Source: DASWOJ01 sp964242415 (GTDB lineage Bacteria; Pseudomonadota; Alphaproteobacteria; Acetobacterales; Acetobacteraceae). Taken from it: 64,000 nt of DNA. The translations under genes and the position numbers were made by a program. A model generated the notes under the pieces. The model saw nothing but the letters and a program-made list of their open reading frames with translations. It was not told the DNA's origin and ran no database searches. Location: contig CAXTAT010000001.1 in the NCBI GenBank assembly GCA_964242415.1, forward strand, positions 124,001 through 188,000, read 5' to 3'. This document shows, piece after piece, positions 26,150 through 35,137 of the stretch (within the stretch, counting starts at the first letter, position 1; each line of letters starts with the position of its first letter).

Positions 26150-26155
26150 CCCACA

Positions 26156-26488
26156 TCAACGGGGAGCGAGGTTCGAACGTTGTATTTGCTGATCGAGACG
26201 GCCTGTCACATCGAGCGCAAGCATGCGCAGGAGTGCAATTGCGCTCCACAGTGGCCGATCAGCAAATGGTTTATTGCTGTTGTGTTCCATCAGTGGATGT
26301 GTGAGAAATGCAACAATGTAGAAGAAGGGTGCCAAGATAAAGAACGCCCACCATGCCAGAAAGACTGAGGCTGCAAGGCCGACGATGGGTGCAAAAAACA
26401 GCCCGATATAGTGCAGCACGCGCGTCATCGGTCTGGAATGACCTGCAAGATATGCCAGCCAATATTCGTCAAACGATATTATGTTCAT
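26156..26488 (-). CDS. DUF962/Mpo1-like membrane protein
   Basis: This 110-aa protein begins ISFDEYWLAYLAGHSRPMTR, then HYIGLFFAPIVGLAASVFLA and a second hydrophobic helix. HPLMEHNSNKPFADRPLWS follows. The first His and the H-x-x-x-E-x-N-x-P-like segment match the DUF962 family, related to yeast Mpo1, an iron-dependent dioxygenase of phytosphingosine breakdown. The bacterial substrate is unknown. It heads a two-gene unit with the DUF3995 gene. No strong ribosome-binding site precedes the ATG. Confidence 0.7.
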   Translation of the reverse strand: MNIISFDEYWLAYLAGHSRPMTRVLHYIGLFFAPIVGLAASVFLAWWAFFILAPFFYIVAFLTHPLMEHNSNKPFADRPLWSAIALLRMLALDVTGRLDQQIQRSNLAPR

Positions 26489-26706
26489 GTGGCGGCCTTT
26501 CTGTCAGCACCAGCCTCAACCCTGATGGCATTCCTCATAAAGCCCCTTGTAGAGTTCATCATCGACAACTTCGGCAAGGGACCAAGTGTGGTTTCTTAGG
26601 GTGTCCGCGAGCCGTCATGTGACTGGCACCCTTGTCCTAGCCAAGCCTTTCTCAAGCAAAGGACATGCAAGGCGTTCTATCTGCCGTTCTGACAGCGCGA
26701 TCTCTG
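26489..26706 (+). other. Low-GC gap with possible short hydrophobic coding remnant
   Basis: On the plus strand a frame ending at 26599 encodes VAAFLSAPASTLMAFLI and then KPLVEFIIDNFGKGPSVVS. It looks like a membrane peptide but has no ribosome-binding site and, further upstream, overlaps the DUF962 gene in antisense. It may be the tail of a lost gene. Nothing else is recognisable. Confidence 0.2.
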
Positions 26707-27369
26707 TCACACCCCGCCCGAATACCGCTCCTCCGCCCACGGGTCACCCCGATTGTGATACCCGTTCACCTCCCAATACCCAGGCCGGTCCGCAGCGCGG
26801 AACTCGATGCGCGCCAGCCACTTGGCGCTCTTCCAGAAATACAGATGCGGCACCACCAGACGCAGCGGCCCGCCATGCGCCTCCGTCAGCGGAGCGCCGG
26901 CCCAGCTATGCGCCAGGATGCCATCCTCAGCCGCAAAGTCCCGCAAATCCAGGTTGGTCGTATAACCATCATAACTATGCAGCACGACATGCGCCGCCTC
27001 CGCCCGTGGCGACACCGCCGCCAGCAGCTCCCGCGTCGGCACCCCGTCCCATTGGTTGTCATACCGCGACCAGGTAGTAACGCAGTGGATGTCCGACACC
27101 CGCCGAACCTGCGGCAAAGCCTCGAACGCCGCCCAGGTCCACTCCACCGGGTGCTCAACAGCGCCGAACACCTGCAGCCGCCACCGCTCCCGCGGAACCG
27201 CCGGGTGACGCCCCAAATCCAGCACCGGCCAGTCCCGTACCAGATGCTGCCCCGGCGGCAACCGCTCGCTCTCCGGTCGGGCCACGCGGCCGGTCAGGAA
27301 CCGCCCCTCCTGCGCCCACCGCCGCTTGGTAAGCGTCAGCTTGGACGGGTCCGGCGCCTCATCGCTCAC
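26707..27369 (-). CDS. Sulfite-oxidase-like molybdopterin oxidoreductase
   Basis: The 220-aa protein has the sulfite oxidase/YedY (MsrP catalytic) fold without an export signal, so it should be cytoplasmic. The molybdenum-ligand cysteine is in DIHCVTTWSRYDNQWDGVP. Other family segments are HSYDGYTTNLDL, LTEAHGGPLRLVVPHLYFWK and a C-terminal EVNGYHNRGDPWAEERY. Members of this short cytoplasmic group are annotated sulfite oxidase-like, with no established substrate. Its GTG start overlaps the TGA of the LLM flavoprotein gene, so the two redox enzymes are translationally coupled. Confidence 0.88.
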   Translation of the reverse strand: MSDEAPDPSKLTLTKRRWAQEGRFLTGRVARPESERLPPGQHLVRDWPVLDLGRHPAVPRERWRLQVFGAVEHPVEWTWAAFEALPQVRRVSDIHCVTTWSRYDNQWDGVPTRELLAAVSPRAEAAHVVLHSYDGYTTNLDLRDFAAEDGILAHSWAGAPLTEAHGGPLRLVVPHLYFWKSAKWLARIEFRAADRPGYWEVNGYHNRGDPWAEERYSGGV

Positions 27370-28379
27370 GCCGCCGCAACCAGCCGCGGCGCGGCCAGCA
27401 CCCCCTGCAACCCCGCCAGGATCTCATACGACCGCAGCCGCGCCCGATGATCCCAGACCGCCGACGCCACCATCAGCTCATCAGCCCCCGTGCGCTGGAT
27501 GAACCCCTCCAACCCCCGCCGCACCGTCTCGGCGGAACCCACGAAGGAGCACGCCAGCATGGCCGACGCCTGCGCCTTCTCCCCCGGAGTCCAGTACCCC
27601 TCGATGTCGGCGATGGGCGGCAGCAGCTTGCCGCGGGTGCCGCGGAACAGGTTGGTGAACGCCTGCTGCGCCGAGGTGAACAGGTGCTGCGCCTCCGCAT
27701 CCGTCTCGGCCACGAAGACATTGACGCCCACCATGGCGTGCGGGCGCTCAAGCTGGCGCGACGGCTCGAACCCGCCCCGGTACAGCCGCAGCGCCGCCAC
27801 CAACGCCTCGGGCGCGAAGTGCGAGGCGAAGGCATACGGCAACCCCAGCATTGCTGCCAACTGCGCGCCGTAGGTGCTGGACCCAAGGATCCACAGCGGC
27901 ACCTCGCTGCCTGCTCCCGGCACCGCCTGCAGCGCCTGACCCGGCTGCGCGGGGGCCAGCAGCGCCTGCAGCTCCAGCACGTCATCCGGGAAGTGGTCGG
28001 ACGCGCCCGGGTCCCGCCGCAGCGCCCGCCAAGTCCGCCCATCGCCGCCGGGCGCGCGGCCCAGGCCAAGGTCGATGCGCCCGGGATACAGCGCATCCAG
28101 CGTGCCGAACTGCTCGGCGATCACCAGCGGCGAGTGGTTGGGCAGCATGATCCCCCCCGCGCCCACGCGGATGGTATGGGTGCCGCCCGCGACGTAGCCC
28201 ACCACGATGGACGTCGCGGCGCTGGCAATCCCAACCATGTTATGGTGCTCGGCCAGCCAGTAGCGTTGATACCCCCACCGCTCCGCATGCTGCGCCAGGT
28301 CGAGCGCATTGTGCAGGGCGTCCGAGGGGGTGCTGCCCTCAGGGATCGGGGCGAGGTCGAGGATCGATAGGGCGGTCAT
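27366..28379 (-). CDS. LLM-class flavin-dependent oxidoreductase
   Basis: A 337-aa bacterial-luciferase-like monooxygenase. The start MTALSILDLAPIPEGSTP is the usual opening of the YhbW/MsnO8 subgroup. YQRYWLAEHHNMVGIASAAT and GGIMLPNHSPLVIAEQFGTL are family motifs, with GLGRAPGGD later in the barrel. Such enzymes use FMNH2 supplied by a reductase; the substrate is unknown. GGAGAG before the ATG at 28379 supports the start. Coupling to a molybdopterin oxidoreductase gene suggests joint work on one sulfur or redox substrate, which is inference. Confidence 0.88.
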   Translation of the reverse strand: MTALSILDLAPIPEGSTPSDALHNALDLAQHAERWGYQRYWLAEHHNMVGIASAATSIVVGYVAGGTHTIRVGAGGIMLPNHSPLVIAEQFGTLDALYPGRIDLGLGRAPGGDGRTWRALRRDPGASDHFPDDVLELQALLAPAQPGQALQAVPGAGSEVPLWILGSSTYGAQLAAMLGLPYAFASHFAPEALVAALRLYRGGFEPSRQLERPHAMVGVNVFVAETDAEAQHLFTSAQQAFTNLFRGTRGKLLPPIADIEGYWTPGEKAQASAMLACSFVGSAETVRRGLEGFIQRTGADELMVASAVWDHRARLRSYEILAGLQGVLAAPRLVAAA

Positions 28380-28511
28380 GCTGCTCTCCGCAGGTCTAGC
28401 GCAGTACATCAGCGCCCGCCCCCGGCGGTGCAAGGGGATGCGCCAGCCCGCCCGCTGCGGCCCTGCACGGCGTTGTCATCATGTCCCCCCCCGCGTCAGA
28501 CCCCCCGCGTC

Positions 28512-31500
28512 TCAGGCCAGCGAGTGAATGGCGCGGGTAGCCAGCCCCAACCCGGCCAGGTCGGGTGCCGCCGCCGCCTGCCGGGCCAGTTGCAGCGCAG
28601 CGGCGGCCTCGGGCTGGCCAGCCGGATCGGACCCGCGCACCACCGCACCGGCCAAGGCCATCTGCCCCTGCATAAGGTCGGCCAGCAGGGCGGCCTTGGC
28701 GCGTGCGCCGAACGGGCCGCGGGCGGGCAGGGCAACGATGGCCTCGCGCAGGTCCTCGATGCCCAGCGTCCGTCCCACCCCGGCCCACACCGCGGCGGCA
28801 TCCCGCAGCGGCGTCCCATCGCGGGCGGCCAGGCGCACCACGGCCGGAGCGGTCGCCAGGCGCGGCGCGGCAGCGACCTGCGCGGCCAGGCTGCCCGGCA
28901 GGCCAGCATCGCGCAGCGCCAGGGCTGCCGCGCCGGACGCCGCGTCCTCCGACGCCAGGGCAGCGAGGGCGGCGATCCCCGGCCGCAGCGCCGCGACGGC
29001 GGCCCCGAGCGGCTGGTCCAGCTCCGTGCCGCCGAGCAGCGCCCGCGTCACCTCCTCATGCAGCCGGCGCACCGTCAGCAGGGCATCCAGCCGCACCCCG
29101 GCGCTGGCCGGCGCGGCGTCGATGGCATCGCAAAGCGGGTCCAGGTCGAACAGCGCACCGGCCAGCCAAGCCGCGCGGACCACGGCGACCGGCCCGGCGT
29201 CCCGCGGCCCGGCCTCCCCCGACAGCCGGCCGAGCGCCGCCGGGCCAAGGCGGTTCGCCACCTCGTTGACGACGACGGTCGCCACCAGCTCGCGCCGCAG
29301 CCGGTGCCGCCTGGCCAGGCGCGCGAAGCCGTCCCGGAGCTGCGCCGGAAAGTACCGGAGCAGCAGCGGCTCGAAGGCCGGGTCGTCGAGCATACCGTGT
29401 GCGCCCTCGACCGCCTCGGTCAGCCACAGCTTGGCGACGGGCAACAGCGCCGCAACCTCCGGCCGCAGCAGCGCATCGCCGGCCGTGCCCCGGGCAGCCA
29501 TGGCCGCCGCGCCCGGCAGGCCGGAGACGGCGCGGTCCAGCACGCCCTCCGCCTCCAGCCGGTCCATCAGCGCCGCGTGGGCCGGCAGCTCGCCGCCGCC
29601 GCCGCGCACCTCCAGCGACACCGCCAGGGATTGCTGGTGGTTGTCGCGCAGCACCTGGGCGCCGACCTCCGCCGTCATGGCGGCCAGCAGGTCGTCGCGC
29701 CCACGCCGGGTCAGCATGCCGTCCCGCTCGGCATCGGCCAGCAGGATCTTGATGTTCACCTCATGGTCGCTGGTCGAGACCCCGGCGGAGTTGTCCAGCG
29801 CGTCGGTGTTCACCTGTCCGCCCGCCCCGCCCGCGCCCAACCGCGCATACTCGATGCGGCCAGCCTGGGTGATGGCGAGGTTGGCGCCCTCCGCCAGCAC
29901 GCGGGCGCGGACCTCGGCGCCGTTGACGCGCAGGGCGTCGTTGGCGCGGTCCCCGGCGTCCACCTCCGCCGCCGCCTTTACGTAGGTGCCGATGCCGCCG
30001 AAGTACAGCAGGTCCGCCGGCGCCCGCAGGATCGCCCGCATCACCGCCGCCGGCTCGTGCGGCCCGGCTGGCAGCCCCAGCAGCGCCGCCGACGCCGCGG
30101 GCAGGGTGATGCGCTTGTCGGCCCGGGAGAACACGCCGCCGCCGGGGCTGACCAGCGCGGGGTCGTAGTCCATCCAGGAGCTGCGCGGCAGCGCGAACAG
30201 CCGGGCGCGCTCGTCGTAGGCGTCCGGCCCCGGCTCCGGGTCGATGAAGATGTGCCGGTGGTCGAACGCCGCCAGCAGCCGGGTCTGCCGGCTGACCAGC
30301 AGGCCGTTGCCGAACACGTCGCCGCTCATGTCACCCACGCCGACGCAGGTGAACGGGTCGGCTTGGATGTCCAGCCCCAGCTCGGCGAAGTGGCGCGCCA
30401 CCATCACCCAGGCGCCCTTGGCGGTAATGCCCATGGCCTTGTGGTCATAGCCCTGGCTGCCGCCCGAGGCGAAGGCGTCGCCCAGCCAAAAGCCCCGCCC
30501 GACCGCGATGCCGTTGGCGATGTCGCTGAACGTCGCGGTGCCCTTGTCGGCGGCGGCGACCATGTAGGGGTCGTCGCCGTCGCGCCGGACGATGCCCGGC
30601 GGTGCCGCGGCCCGCGCGCCGTCGAGGTTGTCGGCCATGTCCAGCATGGCGTCGATCAGGATGCTGTAGCAGGCGATGCCCTCCGCCATCAGCGCCTCCC
30701 GCCCCCCTGGCGCGTGCTTGAGCACGAAGCCGCCCTTGGCCCCGGTCGGCACGATGACGACGTTCTTCAGCCGCTGCGCCTTCATCAGGCCCAGGATTTC
30801 CGTCCGGAAGTCCTCCCGCCGGTCGGACCAGCGGATGCCGCCGCGCGCCACCGGCCCGGCGCGCAGGTGGCAACCCTCCATGCGGGCGGAATGGACGAAG
30901 ATTTCCCGCCAGGGCCGGGGCAACGGCATATCCCCGGCGGCGGCGCTGTCCAGCTTCAGGGCGATATAGGCCGCGTCGGCATGGAAGTTGGTCCGCAGCA
31001 CCGCCCGCAGCAGCAGCATCAGCCGCGTCAGGATGCGGTCCTCGTCCGGGTTGGCGACCCCGTCCAGCAGGGCGGTCCAGGCAGCGTCCAGGGCAGCCTC
31101 CCCCCGGTCGGCCCGATCCGGCGCGAAGCGGGCGTGGAACAGGTTCACCAGGATGCGCGCCGCGTCCGGATGGGCGGCGAGGGTGGCCTCCACGCCGGCC
31201 TGGCTGAACCCGGCGCCGACCTGCTTGGTCCAGCGGTGCATCGCCCGCAGCAGCCAGCACTCCCGCCAGGTCAGCCCGGCCCGCAGCACCAGACGGTTGA
31301 AGCCGTCCGCCTCCGCCCGGCCATCCAGCAGGGCGTCCAGCGCCTCCAGCAGCGCCGGGAACCGGGCCGGCAGCGCCTCCGCCCCGGCCCGCAACGCGAA
31401 CACCTGCAGCACGACCTGCCCGGCACCGGCGCTGTCGAGGTAGTACGGCACCTCCTCCATCGCGCGCAGGTCCAGGCTTTCGAGCAGGGGCAGCACGTCG

Positions 31501-33296
31501 GCCAGCGGCAGGAACGCGCCGGGCTGGGCCAGGCGCAGGGTCAGCGCGTCCGGCGCAGCCCCGGCCGCCTGTTCCAGCCAGGTGGCGGCGCGGCCGCTGG
31601 TGGCCGCACGCTCCGCCAGCGCCAGGTCGGCGGCGCCCTGCGCGGCGGTGGCGGCGTCGCGGTAGGCGGCGGGGAAGGCGTCGCCCCAGCGGGCCAGCAG
31701 CCGGGCCGCGGCGGTCTCGCCCTCGGCGTCGGTCACGGCCTCGGCCAGACGGTCGCGGAAGTCGCGGGCGGCCTGGCGCACGACCTGCTCCAGCACCGCC
31801 ACGTCCACGTCCGGCACCGCACCGGGCGTGGTGCCGATGATGTAGTTCACCCGGGCCAGCGGCTCGTCGCCCACCGCGATGTAGTGGGCGTTGATCCGGC
31901 CGGCGTAGGCCCTGACCAGGATGCCGCCCACCGCCTCGCGCAGCCGGGTGTCGAACACGTCGCGCGGCAGCCAGACGATGGCGGACACGAACCGCTCGAA
32001 CGGGTCCAGCCGCACCACCAGTGCGGTGCGCGGGCGCAGGCGCAGGTCCAGCGCGCGGCGGGCGCCGTCGAGGATCGCGGCCTCCGGCGCCTGGAACAGC
32101 TCGTCGCGCGGCCAGGTGTCCAGGGTGTTGCGCAACGCCCGGCCGTCATGGCTGTTCGGATCGACGCCGGAGGCGGCCAGGATGGCGGCCACCTTCTCCG
32201 CCAACATCGGGATGGACCGCGGGTTGCGGGTGTAGGCCGTGGCGGCGAACAGGCCGAAGAACACCCGCACGCCGACGACCGCGCCGCCGCCGCCGAAGAT
32301 GCGGGTGATGATGGCATCGCCATGCTGCGCGCGGTGGACGGTGGAGCGCAGGTTGGCCTTGGCCACCACCAGCGGCGTCGCCTGCAGCAGGGCAGAGCGG
32401 ACGGCAGCCGGCATGGCGCCCAGGTCGGACAGGGCATCGAAGGCGGCGATGTCCAGGCGCCGGAGCACCCCAAGGTTCTCGGCCGCTGCCACCGAGAGCG
32501 CACCGCTGGCTGCGACCTCGATCCGCCGGTGGCCCAACACGATGAAGTTGTCATCCGCGAGCCAGGCGAGGAACGCCGCCGCCGGGCCAGCCTCCGGCGC
32601 TGGACCCGGGATGGCTTGGCCGCCGACCTCGGCCGCAGCCTGCCCGATCAGCGCCTGCATGGCCTTGCCGTCCCTGTCGGTCGCGCGCACGTCGTCCAGC
32701 ACCCGGCGCAGCATCGCATCCAGGCCCGCATGCCCGGCGTCCAGCCCGGCCGATGCCGGATGCCGGGTCGCAGCCGCCAAGTCGATCCGCATCCAGCTTT
32801 CCAGGGTCCCGCCGGCGTCCGGCCCAGCGGCCCAGCCCAACAGGCGCCCGTCGGCGTCGCGCCGGACCGGGAGGACAGGATGCAGCAACTGCCGCACGCC
32901 ATGTCCGGCCTGGGTCAGTGCGGCGACCGTGCTATCGACCAGGAACGGCATGTCGTCGGTCACGACCTCGGCCATCGCCGCGCCGGGCAGGGCGGGGCTG
33001 CTGCCAGGGCTGGTCACACGCACCAGCGCCTCGCCGGGTTGGCGATGCAGGGCCAGCGACCATAGGCTGGCGGCGGCGGCGGCCATCGCCTCGGGGGTTA
33101 GGTGCGCCAACTCCGCCGTCGGCAGGCCGGCGTGCAGCCAGCCGATGAGGGCCGCCGCGGCGGGCGGCAGGGCAGGCGCAGCACGGGCGAGCGCGCCGGC
33201 GGCGGCGTGCAGCATCTCGGCCCGCATCGTGTCGCCTGGCGGGTCCAGCATGGCTTGGTTTTGTGTTGCCTGGTCTTGAATGGCTTGGTCCGGCAT
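28512..33296 (-). CDS. gdhB: NAD-specific glutamate dehydrogenase, ~180 kDa class
   Basis: The 1594-aa protein is the large NAD-GDH type (as in Pseudomonas, Caulobacter and Streptomyces) that oxidises glutamate to 2-oxoglutarate and ammonia. A long N-terminal region with ACT-like segments (LADDNFIVLGHR near 230) precedes the catalytic core. The core includes VVIVPTGAKGGFVLKH with the catalytic-type Lys, GGIRWSDRREDFRTEILGL, FASGGSQGYDHK and VNTDALDNSAGVSTSDHEVN. A variable C-terminal helical region follows. GGAGG seven bases upstream sets the start at 33296. A long antisense frame over the whole gene is a codon-bias artefact. The gene is monocistronic and preceded by an AT-rich region with phased repeats. 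Confidence 0.93.
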   Translation of the reverse strand: MPDQAIQDQATQNQAMLDPPGDTMRAEMLHAAAGALARAAPALPPAAAALIGWLHAGLPTAELAHLTPEAMAAAAASLWSLALHRQPGEALVRVTSPGSSPALPGAAMAEVVTDDMPFLVDSTVAALTQAGHGVRQLLHPVLPVRRDADGRLLGWAAGPDAGGTLESWMRIDLAAATRHPASAGLDAGHAGLDAMLRRVLDDVRATDRDGKAMQALIGQAAAEVGGQAIPGPAPEAGPAAAFLAWLADDNFIVLGHRRIEVAASGALSVAAAENLGVLRRLDIAAFDALSDLGAMPAAVRSALLQATPLVVAKANLRSTVHRAQHGDAIITRIFGGGGAVVGVRVFFGLFAATAYTRNPRSIPMLAEKVAAILAASGVDPNSHDGRALRNTLDTWPRDELFQAPEAAILDGARRALDLRLRPRTALVVRLDPFERFVSAIVWLPRDVFDTRLREAVGGILVRAYAGRINAHYIAVGDEPLARVNYIIGTTPGAVPDVDVAVLEQVVRQAARDFRDRLAEAVTDAEGETAAARLLARWGDAFPAAYRDAATAAQGAADLALAERAATSGRAATWLEQAAGAAPDALTLRLAQPGAFLPLADVLPLLESLDLRAMEEVPYYLDSAGAGQVVLQVFALRAGAEALPARFPALLEALDALLDGRAEADGFNRLVLRAGLTWRECWLLRAMHRWTKQVGAGFSQAGVEATLAAHPDAARILVNLFHARFAPDRADRGEAALDAAWTALLDGVANPDEDRILTRLMLLLRAVLRTNFHADAAYIALKLDSAAAGDMPLPRPWREIFVHSARMEGCHLRAGPVARGGIRWSDRREDFRTEILGLMKAQRLKNVVIVPTGAKGGFVLKHAPGGREALMAEGIACYSILIDAMLDMADNLDGARAAAPPGIVRRDGDDPYMVAAADKGTATFSDIANGIAVGRGFWLGDAFASGGSQGYDHKAMGITAKGAWVMVARHFAELGLDIQADPFTCVGVGDMSGDVFGNGLLVSRQTRLLAAFDHRHIFIDPEPGPDAYDERARLFALPRSSWMDYDPALVSPGGGVFSRADKRITLPAASAALLGLPAGPHEPAAVMRAILRAPADLLYFGGIGTYVKAAAEVDAGDRANDALRVNGAEVRARVLAEGANLAITQAGRIEYARLGAGGAGGQVNTDALDNSAGVSTSDHEVNIKILLADAERDGMLTRRGRDDLLAAMTAEVGAQVLRDNHQQSLAVSLEVRGGGGELPAHAALMDRLEAEGVLDRAVSGLPGAAAMAARGTAGDALLRPEVAALLPVAKLWLTEAVEGAHGMLDDPAFEPLLLRYFPAQLRDGFARLARRHRLRRELVATVVVNEVANRLGPAALGRLSGEAGPRDAGPVAVVRAAWLAGALFDLDPLCDAIDAAPASAGVRLDALLTVRRLHEEVTRALLGGTELDQPLGAAVAALRPGIAALAALASEDAASGAAALALRDAGLPGSLAAQVAAAPRLATAPAVVRLAARDGTPLRDAAAVWAGVGRTLGIEDLREAIVALPARGPFGARAKAALLADLMQGQMALAGAVVRGSDPAGQPEAAAALQLARQAAAAPDLAGLGLATRAIHSLA

Positions 33297-33370
33297 GGAA
33301 CGCCTCCAAAGGCCGTAGCAGGGACAAAAGCAGGGGTAAAGAAACAACACAAGAACGCGCTGGCAGGTCC

Positions 33371-33403
33371 GAACAAATATCGAACATTAAATGAACAAAA
33401 ACA
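33371..33403 (-). promoter_or_regulatory. Three GAACA direct repeats at 11-bp spacing upstream of gdh
   Basis: GAACA begins at 33371, 33382 and 33393, exactly one helical turn apart, within an AT-rich patch 75-107 bp upstream of the glutamate dehydrogenase start. This layout is typical of an activator or repressor binding on one DNA face. The regulator is unknown. Confidence 0.4.
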
Positions 33404-33477
33404 AAACTTCGAGCGGGACCGGAAGATAATCAGTTTTTGTCGAGCTTTAGGCTTTCGCCAGCCTAGCCTCGTGCTGG

Positions 33478-33483
33478 TATAAT
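33478..33483 (+). promoter_or_regulatory. Perfect TATAAT -10 box
   Basis: TATAAT occurs in GCTGGTATAATTGAAAG, rare in this GC-rich background. A -35 element is poor (TTTCGC region ~20 bp upstream). It could drive the small gene at 33559, whose start is about 75 bp downstream. Confidence 0.4.
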
Positions 33484-33558
33484 TGAAAGTGCCCGATTCG
33501 TTGGGCAGACGCCAGGGTTGGCTCTGGTCGGGATTGGCTTGGCTCCGGGCCGGACGCA

Positions 33559-33792
33559 ATGGAAACAGGATCAGAGATGGCGCACGTTGCAGCTTCCGAC
33601 GACGGTTCCCCTATTACCCGGCTGCCGCCCGTCACCCATGCGGAGTGCCTGACTCTTCGCAATATCCTTCTACGGACTCCTCCAGCCAGCCAGTGGGAGG
33701 CTGGGTTCATCGAAAGCATGGCCTCCCTGCTTCAGGAGGCGGCGCGGCGGTCGTCCGCAGGCCCTGGCCCCAGCCTTGGCGCCGGGGACTGA
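33559..33792 (+). CDS. Small hypothetical protein
   Basis: A 77-aa frame with SPITRLPPVTHAECLTLRN and LLRTPPASQWEAGFIESMAS, then a low-complexity Ala/Gly/Ser tail. No family recognised. The hydrophilic helix-rich centre looks like real coding sequence, and a promoter-like TATAAT lies 75 bp upstream, but there is no strong ribosome-binding site. The second Met (codon 7) is an alternative start. A palindromic repeat follows 50 bp after the stop. Confidence 0.4.
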   Translation: METGSEMAHVAASDDGSPITRLPPVTHAECLTLRNILLRTPPASQWEAGFIESMASLLQEAARRSSAGPGPSLGAGD

Positions 33793-33844
33793 TGCCAATC
33801 GCCCTCTGCTCTGACCCTTACTTCATCGTACCGGGTCTGCCGCC

Positions 33845-33949
33845 GTCATTGCGAGCCGCGCTTGCGGCGTGGCAATCCAGTGGGTACGGGCGCTGTTTTC
33901 GGTTGTGCAGCTTCTGGATTGCCGCGTCGCAAACGTCCCTCGCAATGAC
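33845..33949. repeat. Family A palindromic repeat, copy at 33.8 kb
   Basis: GTCATTGCGAGCCGCGCTTG and GGCAATCCAG on the left, CTGGATTGCCGCGTCGCAAA and CTCGCAATGAC on the right. Its end sequences are nearly identical to the copy at 7016. Confidence 0.85.
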
Positions 33950-34572
33950 CCATGGAGCTGGGAAAACCGGCCATAGTCAAGGACGGCTGGTATGATCGCG
34001 CCCGCTATCTATCCGGCGCATGGACCGGCCGGCGCTCGGTAATTCGGTCGCGAGAAATTTCTGCGCTGAGTGGAATGGCTTGACGGCAACCTGCTCTGCG
34101 CTTCACCCACCCCGCGATTTAGCTATGCTAAGCAAACCTCTGCAGGTTTGCACACAGATGAGAACCTAAGCAGGCTTGCGCGGCTTGGCACGAGTGCAGG
34201 CCATCTGTGTAACAAGCCGCGCAAGCCTGCTTAGGACTGGCTTCGCTGGACGATTGGTCAAAGCCTGGCGTCTGACGCAGATGCGGACCTGCAACGGGTG
34301 GCTCCACCCATCAGCGGTGCCGTGCCGAAGCTGCACAGGATGGCAATGTCCGTTAAAGCCGGGTTGCCAACCTGCTAGGTGTCCACTGCCCTGTCCACAA
34401 CTCTGTCCCCTACTTTATCCCCTGTTCGCTGTATGTCTGGCAACCCCTCTCAAGCAAGCGACCGCTACCGAACCGAACAGTTTATGTCGTGCGGGAGGGC
34501 GCCACGCCTGCCTAGATAGAGCCAGGATGGCGATCGATCCGTTGCTACCCTGACTCCCCAGGGAGCATCGCC
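33950..34572. other. Gene-poor region with strong palindromes
   Basis: No convincing protein gene. A hairpin GCAAACCT/AGGTTTGC lies at 34132-34151 and a perfect 23-bp inverted repeat at 34165-34235. The 3' half (34236-34560) is non-repetitive, less GC-rich than the surroundings and carries several TGTCC runs near 34378-34410. Frames here have no ribosome-binding sites or recognisable domains. Confidence 0.5.
34165..34235. repeat. Perfect 23-bp inverted repeat with 25-bp spacer
   Basis: The left arm at 34165-34187 (CCTAAGCAGGCTTGCG continuing CGGCTTG) is an exact reverse complement of the right arm at 34213-34235. A second pairing crosses it: ACACAGATG (34152-34160) with CATCTGTGT (34202-34210). 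As RNA these would be mutually exclusive or form a pseudoknot. Part of the arm (CCTAAGCAGGCT) recurs once near 34602. Confidence 0.85.
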
Positions 34573-34734
34573 TTGCAACATCTCTGCCAAATCCTGGCTG
34601 TCGTCCTAAGCAGGCTGAACGAAGCGGACAGTAAAGCGGTCTGCGACTTCCTGCTGTCCGAGGTGTTCGCCATGTCCAAGATGGCGAGGACGCTCCCAGC
34701 GTCTGTTCCGCCTGCCACTATATTGATGCTCTGA
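34573..34734 (+). CDS. Possible 53-aa protein, TTG start
   Basis: The TTG start at 34573 has AGGGAG seven bases upstream. The product reads QHLCQILAVVLSRLNEADSK, then an amphipathic helix with FLLSEVFAMSKMARTL. No family recognised. The stop lies 16 bp before the next small gene on the same strand, and both have usable ribosome-binding sites, suggesting a two-gene unit. Confidence 0.35.
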   Translation: MQHLCQILAVVLSRLNEADSKAVCDFLLSEVFAMSKMARTLPASVPPATILML

Positions 34735-34750
34735 CTGCAAGGATGGACTG

Positions 34751-35035
34751 ATGCCCGATGGACCGATGAACGAGCCACCCCCATCATTTTCGATGAGGGC
34801 GCAGATAGCCAACCTGCAAATGAATGAGACATACAGCCGTAGTGAGCGCATCGACTTCGACACATGCACGCGCGACAGCCTGCGCGATATCCTGGAGTCG
34901 CTTCGCAACACCATCTCGCCCGCCGTGGCGCGAGCGCGCAAGCAGACCGGCTACGAATACATGGTGGAGGGCGGCGAGTGGCGCACGCACGATCGTGACA
35001 TGATAGTGACTATGTGCGTGACGCGGACGGCATGA
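34751..35035 (+). CDS. Hypothetical protein, 94 aa
   Basis: The product has a Pro-rich N-terminus followed by IANLQMNETYSRSERIDFDT, RDSLRDILESLRNTISPAVA and EYMVEGGEWRTHDRDMIVTM. The mix of charged helices and a C-terminal strand with alternating hydrophobics is typical of a real small folded domain, perhaps phage-like. No family is recognised. AAGGATGG upstream of the ATG is a fair ribosome-binding site. Base composition is lower in GC than the core genes. Confidence 0.5.
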   Translation: MPDGPMNEPPPSFSMRAQIANLQMNETYSRSERIDFDTCTRDSLRDILESLRNTISPAVARARKQTGYEYMVEGGEWRTHDRDMIVTMCVTRTA

Positions 35036-35137
35036 CGCAAGCCACGGCAATCCTCTACACCAAAGGAACGTGGTAGCTGGAACCCAAAGAGGGTAGGGTT
35101 GGTGGGCTGTGACGCGCCTGCCCGACACGGATCCGGC

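Noticed and set aside
26165..26185. tRNA T-loop-like GAGGTTCGAACG
   Set aside because: No acceptor or anticodon stems can be drawn around it, and it lies inside the DUF962 gene.
28428..33065. 1545-aa open frame on the plus strand
   Set aside because: It is antisense over the whole NAD-GDH gene, is Arg/Gln/Pro-rich and has no domain; high GC keeps the frame open.
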